From positions 2,728,001-2,792,000 of the forward strand of contig OZ257246.1 of assembly GCA_965279595.1 (NCBI GenBank): a DNA stretch of 64,000 bases, written 5' to 3'. The notes below the pieces were generated by a model, which was not told where the DNA came from, ran no database searches, and was given only the letters and a program-made list of their open reading frames with translations. The DNA comes from CAIKLP01 sp965279595. GTDB taxonomy: Bacteria > Bacteroidota > Bacteroidia > Sphingobacteriales > Sphingobacteriaceae. Below are positions 35,405 through 44,988 of the stretch, piece after piece. The position numbers were made by a program, and so were the translations under genes. Each line of letters begins with the position of its first letter. Within the stretch, counting starts at the first letter, position 1.

Positions 35405-36469
35405 ATGCTGCAAATTTACAACATGCTTGGGTCAAAAATACTAAAACTCATTTTGGTTTTCATTGGATTGATGAATTGTTCATTTGCACAAATTGGTGGA
35501 TATAACACTCACAAATTCTTGAACCTTCCAAATTCAGCAAGAATAACTGCATTAGGAGGTTACCTTCCAGCTGTCAAAGATGCAGACCTAAATAATGCTT
35601 ATCAAAACCCTTCCTTATTAAATGAAAAAATGGATAATCGCTATGCCTTAAACATCAGCAATTATTTATCAGATATACAATATGGATATATCGGTACAGC
35701 CCAAACTTTTAAAAATTTTGGAACATTTGGTATTGGCATTCAGTATATTAATTATGGTGAATTTGAAAGCACCAATGATGTAGGTGAAGTTACAGGAACA
35801 TTTACAGCAAATGAAAATGCATTACATTTCTCCTATGCCAATCAATACCACAACTTTTCATATGGTGCAAGTTTGAAAACTGTGTTTACTCAATTAGAAA
35901 GCTATCACGCAACTGCAATTGCATTAGATTTAGGAGGCACTTATGCCGATTCAAGTAATGGTTTCACAGCAGCATTTGTATTGAGAAATATGGGTAGCCA
36001 GGTTAGGTCTTATTATGGTGAAAAAGAAGCATTGCCATTTGAAGCACTTTTTGCAGTTTCTAAAAAATTGAAACATGCACCATTTAGGTTTTCAGTTACT
36101 TTGCACAATTTGCAACAGTTTGATTTAACATATACCGACCCTAATGAACAATCAACGCAAATAGACCTTTCCACTGGTTTACCGGTTGTTAAAAAGTTCA
36201 GTATGCTTGATAAATTAGCTAGGCATGTTGCTTTGGGTACTGAAGTTCTATTAACTGATAATTTCAATTTAAGAATTGGATACAACCATCAAAAAAGAAA
36301 AGAATTAGCAGTAGATACTAGAAACTCAACGGTAGGATTTTCATGGGGATTTGGTTTAAAAATTAAAAAAATAAATTTTAGTTATGGTAGCGCTAGGGTT
36401 CATTTAGCTGGAAGTAGCAATATGTTTAGTCTATCCGTTAATCCTTCTGATTTTTTCCACAAAAAATAG
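35405..36469 (+). CDS. porQ: type IX secretion system protein PorQ
   Basis: 354 residues, outer-membrane beta-barrel (PorV/LptO-like fold). Signal peptide ends at NCSFAQ; NSARITALGGYLPAVKDADL and NAYQNPSLLNE match the PorQ N-terminus. PorQ forms the shuttle/attachment side of T9SS with PorZ and PorU. The order porQ-cmk is conserved in many Bacteroidota and holds here (34-base gap). A second ATG at 35423 is an equally possible start. A one-mismatch -7 box (TACCTTCG) lies at 35388-35395. Confidence 0.88.
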   Translation: MLQIYNMLGSKILKLILVFIGLMNCSFAQIGGYNTHKFLNLPNSARITALGGYLPAVKDADLNNAYQNPSLLNEKMDNRYALNISNYLSDIQYGYIGTAQTFKNFGTFGIGIQYINYGEFESTNDVGEVTGTFTANENALHFSYANQYHNFSYGASLKTVFTQLESYHATAIALDLGGTYADSSNGFTAAFVLRNMGSQVRSYYGEKEALPFEALFAVSKKLKHAPFRFSVTLHNLQQFDLTYTDPNEQSTQIDLSTGLPVVKKFSMLDKLARHVALGTEVLLTDNFNLRIGYNHQKRKELAVDTRNSTVGFSWGFGLKIKKINFSYGSARVHLAGSSNMFSLSVNPSDFFHKK

Positions 36470-36503
36470 CTATCCAAATATTTTGGTTATTTTCGTATCC
36501 AAA

Positions 36504-37175
36504 ATGCAAGCTCCCATAATTAATATTGCTATTGATGGTTATTCATCTTGTGGTAAAAGCACTTTAGCCAAGGCTTTAGCTCATGATATTAATTTCAACT
36601 ACATCGATTCAGGTGCAATGTATCGTTGTGTTACCTTATTTTTTATTCAAAATAATATTGATGTACTTAACCCTAACCAAATTGAGGATGCATTAAGTAA
36701 AATTGATATTGACTTATCATCTCAACAATTTTTTTTAAATCAAATTGATGTTTCTGAAGAAATTAGAAAAATGTCAATCTCCCAGTCGGTAAGTAAAATA
36801 AGTGCAATAAAGGCGGTAAGAACTAAATTAGTTGCCATACAACAAGAAATCGGTCAAAAGAAAAATGTAGTGATGGATGGTCGTGATATTGGAACCACCG
36901 TTTTTCCAAATGCTCAATTAAAAATATTCATGACTGCACATCCAATGATTCGTGCGCAAAGAAGATATAAAGAACTCATTGAAAAAGGTGATGTTATTTC
37001 ATTAGATGATGTAATGGCCAATCTAAACATGAGGGATTATGAAGATACCCATAGAGTTGAAAGTCCGCTTACCAAAGCAGAAGATGCCATCATTCTAGAC
37101 AATAGTTTTCTCACTCCTGAGGAACAATTGAAATTTGTAAAAGATTTAATATCAGAAAGAAAGCTGAGTAAATAA
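36504..37175 (+). CDS. cmk: (d)CMP kinase
   Basis: About 223 residues; phosphorylates CMP and dCMP. P-loop AIDGYSSCGKSTLAKALA near residue 8, DSGAMYRCVT, VVMDGRDIGTTVFP near 120 and the C-terminal NMRDYEDTHRVESPL. The start at 36504 places the P-loop at the usual distance from the N-terminus. It follows porQ directly, probably co-transcribed. Confidence 0.95.
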   Translation: MQAPIINIAIDGYSSCGKSTLAKALAHDINFNYIDSGAMYRCVTLFFIQNNIDVLNPNQIEDALSKIDIDLSSQQFFLNQIDVSEEIRKMSISQSVSKISAIKAVRTKLVAIQQEIGQKKNVVMDGRDIGTTVFPNAQLKIFMTAHPMIRAQRRYKELIEKGDVISLDDVMANLNMRDYEDTHRVESPLTKAEDAIILDNSFLTPEEQLKFVKDLISERKLSK

Positions 37176-37246
37176 CTGAAATTTAAATAAATTTAGGGTG
37201 AATCAACTACAATTAGTATTTTAGAGTACCCAAAATACCCAAACTA

Positions 37247-40200
37247 TTGAAGTTATTTAGATTCTATGCTTTATTTGCAGTGACTTGTTGTGCTCATATA
37301 TTAGCATTGGCAAGTACTAAGGATCTCAAAATCGAAAACCTTAATTATAAACATTACGGAATCGAGGATGGGCTATCCCATCGAGAAGTTAATACACTTA
37401 TCCAAGATAAAAATGGCTTTTTGTGGATCGGTACAGAAAACGGACTCAATCGCTATGATGGTTATAATTTCAAAAGATATTACCTCAATAACAACAATCA
37501 ATCTTTAAATAATTCTGAAAAAATAATTGGACTTTGTGATGATATACATGGCAATATATTAATTGCCAATATAAATGGACTTTATGTATTATCCGTAAAA
37601 GATGAAAATATCCAAAGCTATTATCTCAATAATAATAGCACAAATACCTATCAGAAAAGGATTGAAATGCTATATAAAAACAAACAGGCAGTTGTTTATG
37701 TAGGATTATCTGATGGTAGTATTTCAATTATAGATTCAAATTATAAATTCAAGGAAATATTAAAAATCAATTCGAAAAAAAATATTGATAATAGAATTGC
37801 AGATATTAAAGAAGACCAATACCATGCACTTTGGATTAGCACTGTTGAAACTGGCATAGTATATCAATATGATTTAAAAACAAAGAAATTAAAATCTTAT
37901 AACATTCATGAAAACATTTTAGGAACAGATATCAATAAAAATGTAGTTTCAATTATTAATGATGAAGTTTACGTATCAATCAGACAAAAAGGAATTGTAA
38001 AATATAATAGAAAAACAGATCAGTTTGATGATTATTATTTACCGGTAAAATCAAATATTGATATTAATATACATGCACAATTTATTGATAGCCAAAATCA
38101 ATTATGGTATTCATTAGATGAAAATAGATTACAAAAAATCAACTTAAAAAATAAAGTTCAAACAAATTACGATGATTATTTAACGAAAGATTATAATTTA
38201 GGAAGAGTAAATTCAATCATCGAAGATCAAACTGGTTGCATTTGGGTTGGAAATCAATTTGGATTAATTCAAATAATTCCTAATGAAAACTATTTTAAAA
38301 ACAATTTAAATTCTTTTGATCCAATAAAGTCTAATCAACTTTCATTTAGGCAAATTTCTAGTAACAAGCCTGATCACCTTATTGCTGCTAGTTATCAGGG
38401 CTTGGTGTTGTTAAATACTAAGACTCAAGAAACCAAAATTGTCAATTTAAATAAAAGCAAAAGAGAATTTAAAGATCGAAATATATTCCCATATTCTTAT
38501 TATGTAGATAGCAATCAAAATAATTTTTGGATTGCCACTGAAGGTGAAGGATTATTACAATTCAACTATTCAAAAAATGAAATTAAATGGTTAACAAATC
38601 CAAATCCAGAAATTGAGCACACCATAAAATATTGCACCGTAACTCATAAAGAAGGAGACAATTTATATGTTGGCACTTACCATGGATTTTATACTTATAA
38701 TTTAAAAAGCAAATCAGCTAATCCACATGTTATTCCTAAAACCTCAACTTTATATCGAAGTAAAATTTGGTTGATTCAAAAATACGATACAGAAAACTTA
38801 GTCATTGGAAGTTCTTTTGGAATCTATTTATTTAATATCAACACTAAAAAATTAGGTTATTTACATGAGCTTTTGAAAGAAGTGGATGCTCGTTGTTTCC
38901 TTAAAATAAATAAATCGAAATTTTGGGTAGGTACTAATGGAAAAGGAGCTTGGTTAATTGAAGGGAATAAAAAAACAATTTTCAATGAAATTAATGGTCT
39001 AGCAAATAATGTTGTGAATAGCATTATTGCTGATAAATTTAAAACTGTTTGGGTTGCAACGAATAATGGATTAACTAGAATTAATGAACAGAATTTTCAG
39101 AAAAACAATTATTATATCAATGATGGTTTAGCAAGTAATGAATTCAATCAAAACTCAAACTATTTAGCTGATGATGGTACAATTTATTTAGGCACAATCA
39201 ATGGTTTAGTAAGCTTTAACCCAAATAAAATACCCATTTTTCCTACTCATCATCCCAAAATTATTTTAATAAGTTACCAAAAATATGATGGAGAAAAAGA
39301 ATACTCCATTATGCATTCATCTTCATTGGATCAATTGAAAAATATTTTAGTTTTAAAAGATGATAAATATTTTACACTACAAGTTGCATTAAATGATTTT
39401 AGAAACTTAAAATATCATCGATTTGCTTATCAATTAGAAGGCTTTGAAAAAAGCTGGAATTATACAGATCAAAATAGAATAATTAGATACAACAATTTAC
39501 CTGCAGGCAAATACACTTTAGTTGTGAAGTCTTCAGGCACCGACAGTTCGTGGAATACAGATGTAGTTAAAATTCCAGTATATGTTGAACAAGCCTACTT
39601 CAAATCATATTGGTTTGCATTTCATTTGTTGATATTAATTAGTTTATTGTTTTATGCATTTAATCGATATCGTTTCAATCAATATAAAAAAATGGATTTG
39701 TTAAGAAATAACATTGCTTCTGATTTACATGATGAAGTAGGTAGTTGGTTAACACGAATTGCCATACATAGTAATTTATTGCAATCAGATATTTTAAACG
39801 AAACAGAAACCAAAGATGAATTAAACGAAATAAATAATGCAAGTAGAATGGCTATTTCAACCATGAGCAATGTGCTCTGGTCAATTGATACTCGAAATGA
39901 CCGTTTAATAGATTTGTGCGATAAAATGAAAGAACATGCTTACCACTTGTTCGACAATTCAGAAATTAATATCACTTTTCATACTGATGGCATTGACGAA
40001 AGTACTATTAACATCAAGCCCCGCCAACAAATTTTTCTACTATATAAAGAAGCTTTACACAATATTCAAAAGCATGCATCTGCTAAAAACTTATTTATAG
40101 AATTTAGTAAAACAAATAAATTATTAAAATTAATTATTAAAGATGATGGTGTTGGTTTTGAAGAAAAAAATAATCGTAAAGGAATGGGACTAAGAAATAT

Positions 40201-40285
40201 GAAAATGAGGGCTGAACAAATTGGTGCTGTCTTTCAAATAGAAGATAATAAAGGAATAACCATACAATTAACTTTAAAATTATAA
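37247..40285 (+). CDS. propeller-type sensor histidine kinase (HisKA_3)
   Basis: 1012 residues, inner membrane. Signal peptide at 1-22; periplasmic two-component-regulator propellers (VNTLIQDKNGFLWIGTENG, KTVWVATNNGLTRINE and others); a Y_Y_Y-like domain (FAYQLEGFEKSWNYTDQN) near 725-780; one membrane helix near 785-805; HisKA_3 with NNIASDLHDEVGSWLTRIAI (His828); and an HATPase domain (EALHNIQKHA, DDGVGF, GMGLRNMKMRAEQIGA). The start is TTG, with no ATG near the signal peptide. Its stop overlaps the response-regulator start by one base (TAATG). The signal sensed is unknown; in related systems it is often a carbohydrate. Confidence 0.92.
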   Translation: MKLFRFYALFAVTCCAHILALASTKDLKIENLNYKHYGIEDGLSHREVNTLIQDKNGFLWIGTENGLNRYDGYNFKRYYLNNNNQSLNNSEKIIGLCDDIHGNILIANINGLYVLSVKDENIQSYYLNNNSTNTYQKRIEMLYKNKQAVVYVGLSDGSISIIDSNYKFKEILKINSKKNIDNRIADIKEDQYHALWISTVETGIVYQYDLKTKKLKSYNIHENILGTDINKNVVSIINDEVYVSIRQKGIVKYNRKTDQFDDYYLPVKSNIDINIHAQFIDSQNQLWYSLDENRLQKINLKNKVQTNYDDYLTKDYNLGRVNSIIEDQTGCIWVGNQFGLIQIIPNENYFKNNLNSFDPIKSNQLSFRQISSNKPDHLIAASYQGLVLLNTKTQETKIVNLNKSKREFKDRNIFPYSYYVDSNQNNFWIATEGEGLLQFNYSKNEIKWLTNPNPEIEHTIKYCTVTHKEGDNLYVGTYHGFYTYNLKSKSANPHVIPKTSTLYRSKIWLIQKYDTENLVIGSSFGIYLFNINTKKLGYLHELLKEVDARCFLKINKSKFWVGTNGKGAWLIEGNKKTIFNEINGLANNVVNSIIADKFKTVWVATNNGLTRINEQNFQKNNYYINDGLASNEFNQNSNYLADDGTIYLGTINGLVSFNPNKIPIFPTHHPKIILISYQKYDGEKEYSIMHSSSLDQLKNILVLKDDKYFTLQVALNDFRNLKYHRFAYQLEGFEKSWNYTDQNRIIRYNNLPAGKYTLVVKSSGTDSSWNTDVVKIPVYVEQAYFKSYWFAFHLLILISLLFYAFNRYRFNQYKKMDLLRNNIASDLHDEVGSWLTRIAIHSNLLQSDILNETETKDELNEINNASRMAISTMSNVLWSIDTRNDRLIDLCDKMKEHAYHLFDNSEINITFHTDGIDESTINIKPRQQIFLLYKEALHNIQKHASAKNLFIEFSKTNKLLKLIIKDDGVGFEEKNNRKGMGLRNMKMRAEQIGAVFQIEDNKGITIQLTLKL

Positions 40286-40911
40286 TGGAAGATATTAGTA
40301 TCGCAATTATTGAAGATGATCAAATTATTTCTCAAAGGTTAAAAGAATATTTATCCAACCAACCTGAGTTTAAAAAAGTTGATTTGTTTTTATCGGTGGA
40401 AGAATTCATGGAACAGTTCAATCAAGATAATCTATATAATATCATCCTTACAGATATTGGATTACCAGGAATGTCAGGCATTGAAGGAATTTCTAAAATA
40501 AAAGTTTTAGCACCGAGCACAGATATCATCATGATTACAGTTTATAATGATGCAGAGAAAATTTTCAATTCGTTATGTGCTGGTGCAATAGGATATTTAT
40601 TAAAAACTACCCCTTTTGAAGAAATCAAACAAACTATTTTAAGCACCAAAGAAGGAGGTTCAGTGATGTCGCCAAGTATTGCAAGAAAAGTGATGGAATT
40701 TTTCCAACCTAAAGCCAAAGAATTTGTATTAACTCAAAGAGAAAATGAAATTGTAACTGGATTGGTAGATGGCCTAAGCTATAAAATGATTGCAGCTAAA
40801 TTAGCTATCTCTATTGATACCGTTAGATTTCATTTAAGAAATATCTACAAAAAATTGCATGTTAATTCTAAGTCAGAAGTAATTTCAAAAGCGTTGAAGG
40901 GGGAGATTTAA
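40285..40911 (+). CDS. NarL/LuxR family response regulator
   Basis: 208 residues. Receiver domain with acidic pocket IIEDD, phosphoacceptor Asp57 in ILTDIGLPGMSG, and YLLKTTP (conserved Lys). C-terminal LuxR-type HTH: LTQRENEIVTGLVDGLSYKM, then TVRFHLRNIYKKLHV. It is the cognate partner of the upstream kinase, coupled by a one-base overlap. A repeat hairpin begins inside its stop codon. Confidence 0.95.
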   Translation: MEDISIAIIEDDQIISQRLKEYLSNQPEFKKVDLFLSVEEFMEQFNQDNLYNIILTDIGLPGMSGIEGISKIKVLAPSTDIIMITVYNDAEKIFNSLCAGAIGYLLKTTPFEEIKQTILSTKEGGSVMSPSIARKVMEFFQPKAKEFVLTQRENEIVTGLVDGLSYKMIAAKLAISIDTVRFHLRNIYKKLHVNSKSEVISKALKGEI

Positions 40912-41105
40912 TGTGTTGATGAGATAATGTGTTAATGTGTTGATGTGTTAATTGGTTGCTACTATCTGGTTTGGTAGTGCAAATAGAAATATGTTGTTGT
41001 GTAATTTTCCTACCTCTGATTTTAATTTTGTTATTTCCTATTCTAATTTTAATTATTGCACAAAAGCCCATTAACTAATTATCTCATCAACAAATTAACA
41101 CATTT
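40911..41105. repeat. long hairpin with GTGTTRAT octamer arms
   Basis: The left arm (about 40911-40955) is a run of GTGTTGAT/GTGTTAAT words; the right arm (41072-41105) is their complement. TTGATGAGATAAT at 40916-40928 is exactly complementary to ATTATCTCATCAA at 41078-41090. The ~115-base spacer has no gene. Same family as the repeats at 3486-3910. The left arm starts at the stop codon of the response regulator. Confidence 0.8.
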
Positions 41106-41159
41106 AAAAACACCTACCCAAAAATGTAGTTACAACAAACCTTCAAATTACTTAATTTC

Positions 41160-41291
41160 GGGCATTCGAATTAAAACAATCCATATTGAAAAATATGTGC
41201 CCAGTTTGTTTTAAATGAAAAATGATCCTGAGTATTTGTGTAGAAATATTCAATCAGCAGCCTGATTCTTAATTGAGTCAGGCTTTTTTTT
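41160..41291 (+). ncRNA. candidate structured small RNA or terminated leader
   Basis: About 130 bases with two clear folds. GGGCA (41160-41164) pairs with TGCCC (41198-41202), enclosing a perfect hairpin CATATT-GAAA-AATATG (41182-41197, GNRA tetraloop) and a side palindrome ATTCGAAT. The 3' end is a ten-pair intrinsic terminator. TAATTTCG at 41153-41160, one mismatch from the -7 consensus, sits at the 5' end but has no clear -33 box. It resembles no RNA family I recognise. It could be a stand-alone RNA or the attenuated leader of the gene at 41426. Confidence 0.5.
41259..41291 (+). terminator. intrinsic terminator
   Basis: AGCCTGATTC (41259-41268), loop TTAATT, GAGTCAGGCT (41275-41284): ten pairs with one G-T wobble, followed by a run of eight T. 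It is 135 bases before the next gene and 350 past the response regulator, so it probably ends the candidate RNA. Confidence 0.9.
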
Positions 41292-41425
41292 CAATTTAAT
41301 TAATTAGATCCTAAAAAAAATAGAATTTCCTAGCGTCATTAAAAACTAAACTATTATTATTCTCGTAATTCCAAAACATAAACAAGAACATGCTGTTGAG
41401 TTAAACTTTAGCCTATAGATTGAAA

Positions 41426-42547
41426 ATGACCATACTGTTTTTTCCAAAAATTAAAAACCAACCATTCATATTGAAGAATTTTACACATTGTATCATCAGT
41501 ATGTTTTTGATATTGGGTTCAGAAAGAATATTGGCGTCCTCTCATATCATTGATACCCAAGCACCCATTATCAAAACAAAAAATTTTACGGTTTTATTAG
41601 ATAGGCAGGGACAAGCAAGCATCACTGTAGATGCCATCAATGCAGGAACAATGGATGTTTCAGCTTTCCAAATGAGTATCAATCAAACTATTTTTAATGC
41701 TAGCCATGTAGGTGAAAATTGGGTGCAATTAACTGCAGTTGATATTTTTGGAAACAGCAGCACTAATTATGCAAAGGTTACAGTTAAAGATGATATAGCC
41801 CCATTAGTACTTACAAAAAATCAAACTGTTTATTTAAATGAAGAAGGATTTGCGATAATCAAAACTGAAAATATCAATAATGGTTCAAGTGATGCTGCAG
41901 GTATTTGTCAAATGAGTGTTTATCCTGATACGTTATTTGCAAACAATATTGGGTTCAATGCAATTGAATTAAAGGTTACTGATGTGAATGGCAATACAAG
42001 TAAGTCTTATGCATATGTACAATTGATTGATCCATTTAAGCCAAAATTAAAAACAAAAGATTTCAAAATTGAAGCTAATTCAATAAAAGAAATTAACCTT
42101 CAAGCTCTTAATTTTGTTGATTCACTATCTGACCATTCGGGAATAAAGTCAATTCAAATTTATCCTAATTATTTTTCAAAACAGCAAATTGGGAAACACG
42201 AAATTAGTGTCATTGTTGAAGATAGTAGCGGTAATTATACAGTAGAAAAGGCAAATTTTTACATTGAAGATCAAATAGCACCAATACTAATTACAAAAGA
42301 TTTAATGGTTCAACTCAATGACAGGGATAGTATCACTATTCAAGGAGCTGACTTTAATTTAGCTAGTATAGATATTGGTAAATTAACCTATCATTTAAAT
42401 AAATCTGTATTTGATAAAAATGATGTAGGTATCAATAATCTATGTCTTGAAGTGATTGATGAAACTGGAAATATTAGTTCAACTTCTGCTAAAATTACCA
42501 TTTTGCCTCAATTTGATAAAAATCAAAACTCACAATTAATACATTAG
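41426..42547 (+). CDS. HYR/Ig-like repeat protein without sorting domain
   Basis: About 373 residues: a hydrophobic N-terminal segment (CIISMFLILGSERILAS) that may be a signal peptide, then four repeats of ~80 residues with the frame DxxAPxxxTKxxxVxLxxxG and ending in VxDxxGN. This is the HYR-like module frequent in large Bacteroidota adhesins, but the cysteines common in those modules are mostly missing (SDAAGICQMS). There is no T9SS sorting domain; the protein ends just after the fourth repeat, so it may be a truncated remnant. An upstream TTG (41420) would add two residues. The following 42548-42852 shows no gene. Confidence 0.65.
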   Translation: MTILFFPKIKNQPFILKNFTHCIISMFLILGSERILASSHIIDTQAPIIKTKNFTVLLDRQGQASITVDAINAGTMDVSAFQMSINQTIFNASHVGENWVQLTAVDIFGNSSTNYAKVTVKDDIAPLVLTKNQTVYLNEEGFAIIKTENINNGSSDAAGICQMSVYPDTLFANNIGFNAIELKVTDVNGNTSKSYAYVQLIDPFKPKLKTKDFKIEANSIKEINLQALNFVDSLSDHSGIKSIQIYPNYFSKQQIGKHEISVIVEDSSGNYTVEKANFYIEDQIAPILITKDLMVQLNDRDSITIQGADFNLASIDIGKLTYHLNKSVFDKNDVGINNLCLEVIDETGNISSTSAKITILPQFDKNQNSQLIH

Positions 42548-42852
42548 GAGACTGGAAAAATGTTACCAATTAGGACTGTCCATTTTACATCAAAACCACT
42601 ATTTGAGGAATTGGATATTACAAAATCCATGCGATTTTCCATTTAGGCCTGTTAAAATCGAAAATAAATTCAGAATAATTTTCCTTGAAAGTATTGGAAA
42701 CATAGAAATTCGAATGATTACAACTATCTAAAAATCAAATATTTATACTAATTTCATTCGATTATATTTTCATTTTCAGAAAGTTTAAAATCAAAAGTAC
42801 AAATCGCAGAAAATCAATTTCATACAAAATTTTTAGTTTACTCATTAATTTC

Positions 42853-42860
42853 TATCTTTG
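42853..42860 (+). promoter_or_regulatory. -7 promoter box of rpsA
   Basis: TATCTTTG, exact TAnnTTTG. Transcription would start near 42866, leaving a ~33-base leader with a small CCTG/CAGG hairpin (42865-42879) and the Shine-Dalgarno-like AAAGGAGAAA at 42881-42890, unusual for this window. The remainder of the 351-base gap after the HYR gene holds nothing recognised. Confidence 0.6.
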
Positions 42861-42898
42861 GCGTCCTGCAAATCACAGGAAAAGGAGAAACAAACTTA

Positions 42899-44872
42899 AT
42901 GGCAAAAAAACAAATTACAGACCAAGAATTACTAGCATCTCAAGCGAATGCTGAATTCGTTAACAGAAACACTGAAGACACAGTGATTGAATCAGAAGCT
43001 GATTCTCTATCGCTTGAAGAAATCAAATCAAAATCCATCATCCACAACAGCAATGATTTCGATTGGGATATGGACGCAAAAGGTTTTGGAGGCTACTCTA
43101 ACGAAGAAAGAACTAAGTTAGAAAGTATGTACACCACTACTTTAAGCTCAATTAACAAAGGAGAAATCATCTCCGGCACAGTAGTATCAATGAACACAAA
43201 AGATGTTGTTCTAAACATTGGATTTAAATCTGATGGAATGGTACCACTTTCAGAATTTCGTGACATGCCTGAAATTAAATTAGGTGATGTTGTTGAAGTA
43301 TTTGTTGAAGATCAAGAAGACAAAAATGGACAATTGATTTTATCTCGTAAAAGAGCTAAAACTCAACGTTCATGGGATAATATCAACCTTGCTCTTGAGA
43401 ACGATTCAATTATCAATGGTTTTGTGAAGAGCAGAACTAAAGGTGGTTTAATTGTAGATATTGAAGGAGTTGAGGCATTTTTACCAGGATCACAAATTGA
43501 CATCAAGCCAATTCGTGATTATGATATTTATGTAGGAAAAACAATGGAATTCAAAGTGGTTAAAATCAACCATGAGTTCCGTAATGTGGTAGTTTCACAT
43601 AAAGTATTAATTGAAGATGATTTAGAAAGTCAAAAATTTGATATCATTTCTAAATTAGAAAAAGGACAAGTATTAGAAGGAACAGTTAAAAACATTACTG
43701 CATTCGGTGTATTCATTGATTTAGGTGGTGTCGACGGTTTACTTCACATTACTGATATTTCATGGGGTCGTATAGATCATCCAGAAGAAGTATTGAAACT
43801 TGATCAAAAGATCAATGTGGTAGTATTAGACTTTGATGATGAGAAAAAACGTATCGCATTAGGATTAAAACAATTAACTCCACACCCTTGGGAATCATTA
43901 GATACAGCAATTGAAGTTGGATCTAAAGTAAAAGGTAAGATTGTAACTGTAGCAGACTACGGTGCATTCTTAGAAATTATCCCAGGTGTTGAAGGATTAA
44001 TTCACGTATCTGAAATGTCATGGTCACAACATTTACGTTCACCTCAAGAATTCATGAAAGTGAGTGATGAGATGGAAGCTGTTATCTTAACATTAGATCG
44101 CGACGAACGTAAAATGTCATTAGGTATTAAACAATTAACTCCTGACCCTTGGGTTGGTGTAGCTGATCGTTACCCAGTAGGAAGTAAACATACTGCTATC
44201 GTTAAGAACATGACTAACTTTGGTGTGTTTGTTGAAATCGAAGAAGGTATCGATGGTTTAATCCATATCTCTGATCTTTCATGGTCTAAAAAAGTAAATC
44301 ATCCTCATGAATTCACTAAAGTTGGTGATAAGTTAGATGTTGTTGTTTTAGAAGTTAACGCTGAAGAACGCAAATTGAGCTTAGGTCACAAACAATTAGA
44401 AGAAAATCCTTGGGAAACTTTTGAAACCATTTTCACTATTGACTCTATTCACCAAGGAACTATTGTAAAAGTATCTGATAAAGGTGCGGTAATTACTTTA
44501 CCTTATGGTGTTGAAGGCTTTGCTCCTACTAAACATTTAGTTAAAGAGGACGGTAAAATGGCAGTGAATGAAGAAACGTTAGATTTCAAAATCATTGAAT
44601 TCAATAAGGATTCAAAACGTATCGTTGTTTCACATGCGAAATTACATGAAGAAGCTAAAGCGGAAGCAAGAGCTGAAGAAAGTGATAAAAAGAAAAAAGA
44701 AGCAAAATCAGCTTCTAATGCAGTGAAAAAAGTAAAAGATTCGGTTGAAAAAACAACTTTAGGTGACTTAGAAGTATTAGCTTCTTTAAAATCATCTTTA
44801 GAAACTTCTGAAAAAGGCAAAAAAGCTAAAAAAGCAGAAGCAGAAACAGCTGAAGAAAGTACTGAAGAATAA
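42899..44872 (+). CDS. rpsA: 30S ribosomal protein S1
   Basis: 657 residues with six S1 RNA-binding domains, seen as repeated motifs: IISGTVVSMNTKDVVLNIG, LEGTVKNITAFGVFIDLG, VKGKIVTVADYGAFLEI, HTAIVKNMTNFGVFVEI and HQGTIVKVSDKGAVITL, each followed by a GLIH/LLHI-type segment. The C-terminal ~80 residues are Lys/Glu/Ala-rich (EESDKKKKEAKSASNAVKK) and low complexity. S1 binds mRNA at the 30S subunit; in Bacteroidota it contributes to A-rich leader recognition. Expected length for the phylum. A strong terminator follows. Confidence 0.97.
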   Translation: MAKKQITDQELLASQANAEFVNRNTEDTVIESEADSLSLEEIKSKSIIHNSNDFDWDMDAKGFGGYSNEERTKLESMYTTTLSSINKGEIISGTVVSMNTKDVVLNIGFKSDGMVPLSEFRDMPEIKLGDVVEVFVEDQEDKNGQLILSRKRAKTQRSWDNINLALENDSIINGFVKSRTKGGLIVDIEGVEAFLPGSQIDIKPIRDYDIYVGKTMEFKVVKINHEFRNVVVSHKVLIEDDLESQKFDIISKLEKGQVLEGTVKNITAFGVFIDLGGVDGLLHITDISWGRIDHPEEVLKLDQKINVVVLDFDDEKKRIALGLKQLTPHPWESLDTAIEVGSKVKGKIVTVADYGAFLEIIPGVEGLIHVSEMSWSQHLRSPQEFMKVSDEMEAVILTLDRDERKMSLGIKQLTPDPWVGVADRYPVGSKHTAIVKNMTNFGVFVEIEEGIDGLIHISDLSWSKKVNHPHEFTKVGDKLDVVVLEVNAEERKLSLGHKQLEENPWETFETIFTIDSIHQGTIVKVSDKGAVITLPYGVEGFAPTKHLVKEDGKMAVNEETLDFKIIEFNKDSKRIVVSHAKLHEEAKAEARAEESDKKKKEAKSASNAVKKVKDSVEKTTLGDLEVLASLKSSLETSEKGKKAKKAEAETAEESTEE

Positions 44873-44893
44873 TATTTTCACGCTTTAATATTG

Positions 44894-44927
44894 AACCTCC
44901 TCGATTATTTCGAGGAGGTTTTTTTTT
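44894..44927 (+). terminator. intrinsic terminator of rpsA
   Basis: AACCTCCTCGA (44894-44904), loop TTATT, TCGAGGAGGTT (44910-44920): 11 perfect pairs followed by seven more T. Confidence 0.95.
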
Positions 44928-44965
44928 GAAATCAGCAGAAAATACAAAAAGCAGTAAAAAAATTT

Positions 44966-44973
44966 TATATTTG
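44966..44973 (+). promoter_or_regulatory. -7 promoter box of pyrR-pyrB
   Basis: TATATTTG, exact TAnnTTTG, 15 bases before the pyrR ATG at 44989. It lies downstream of the rpsA terminator, so pyrR-pyrB is a separate transcript. Confidence 0.6.
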
Positions 44974-44988
44974 AAAAATCAAATTCAT

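Noticed and set aside
41160..41291. 6S RNA, SRP RNA, tmRNA or a known riboswitch
   Set aside because: No conserved sequence or overall fold of these families was recognised; length and layout do not fit SRP or tmRNA.
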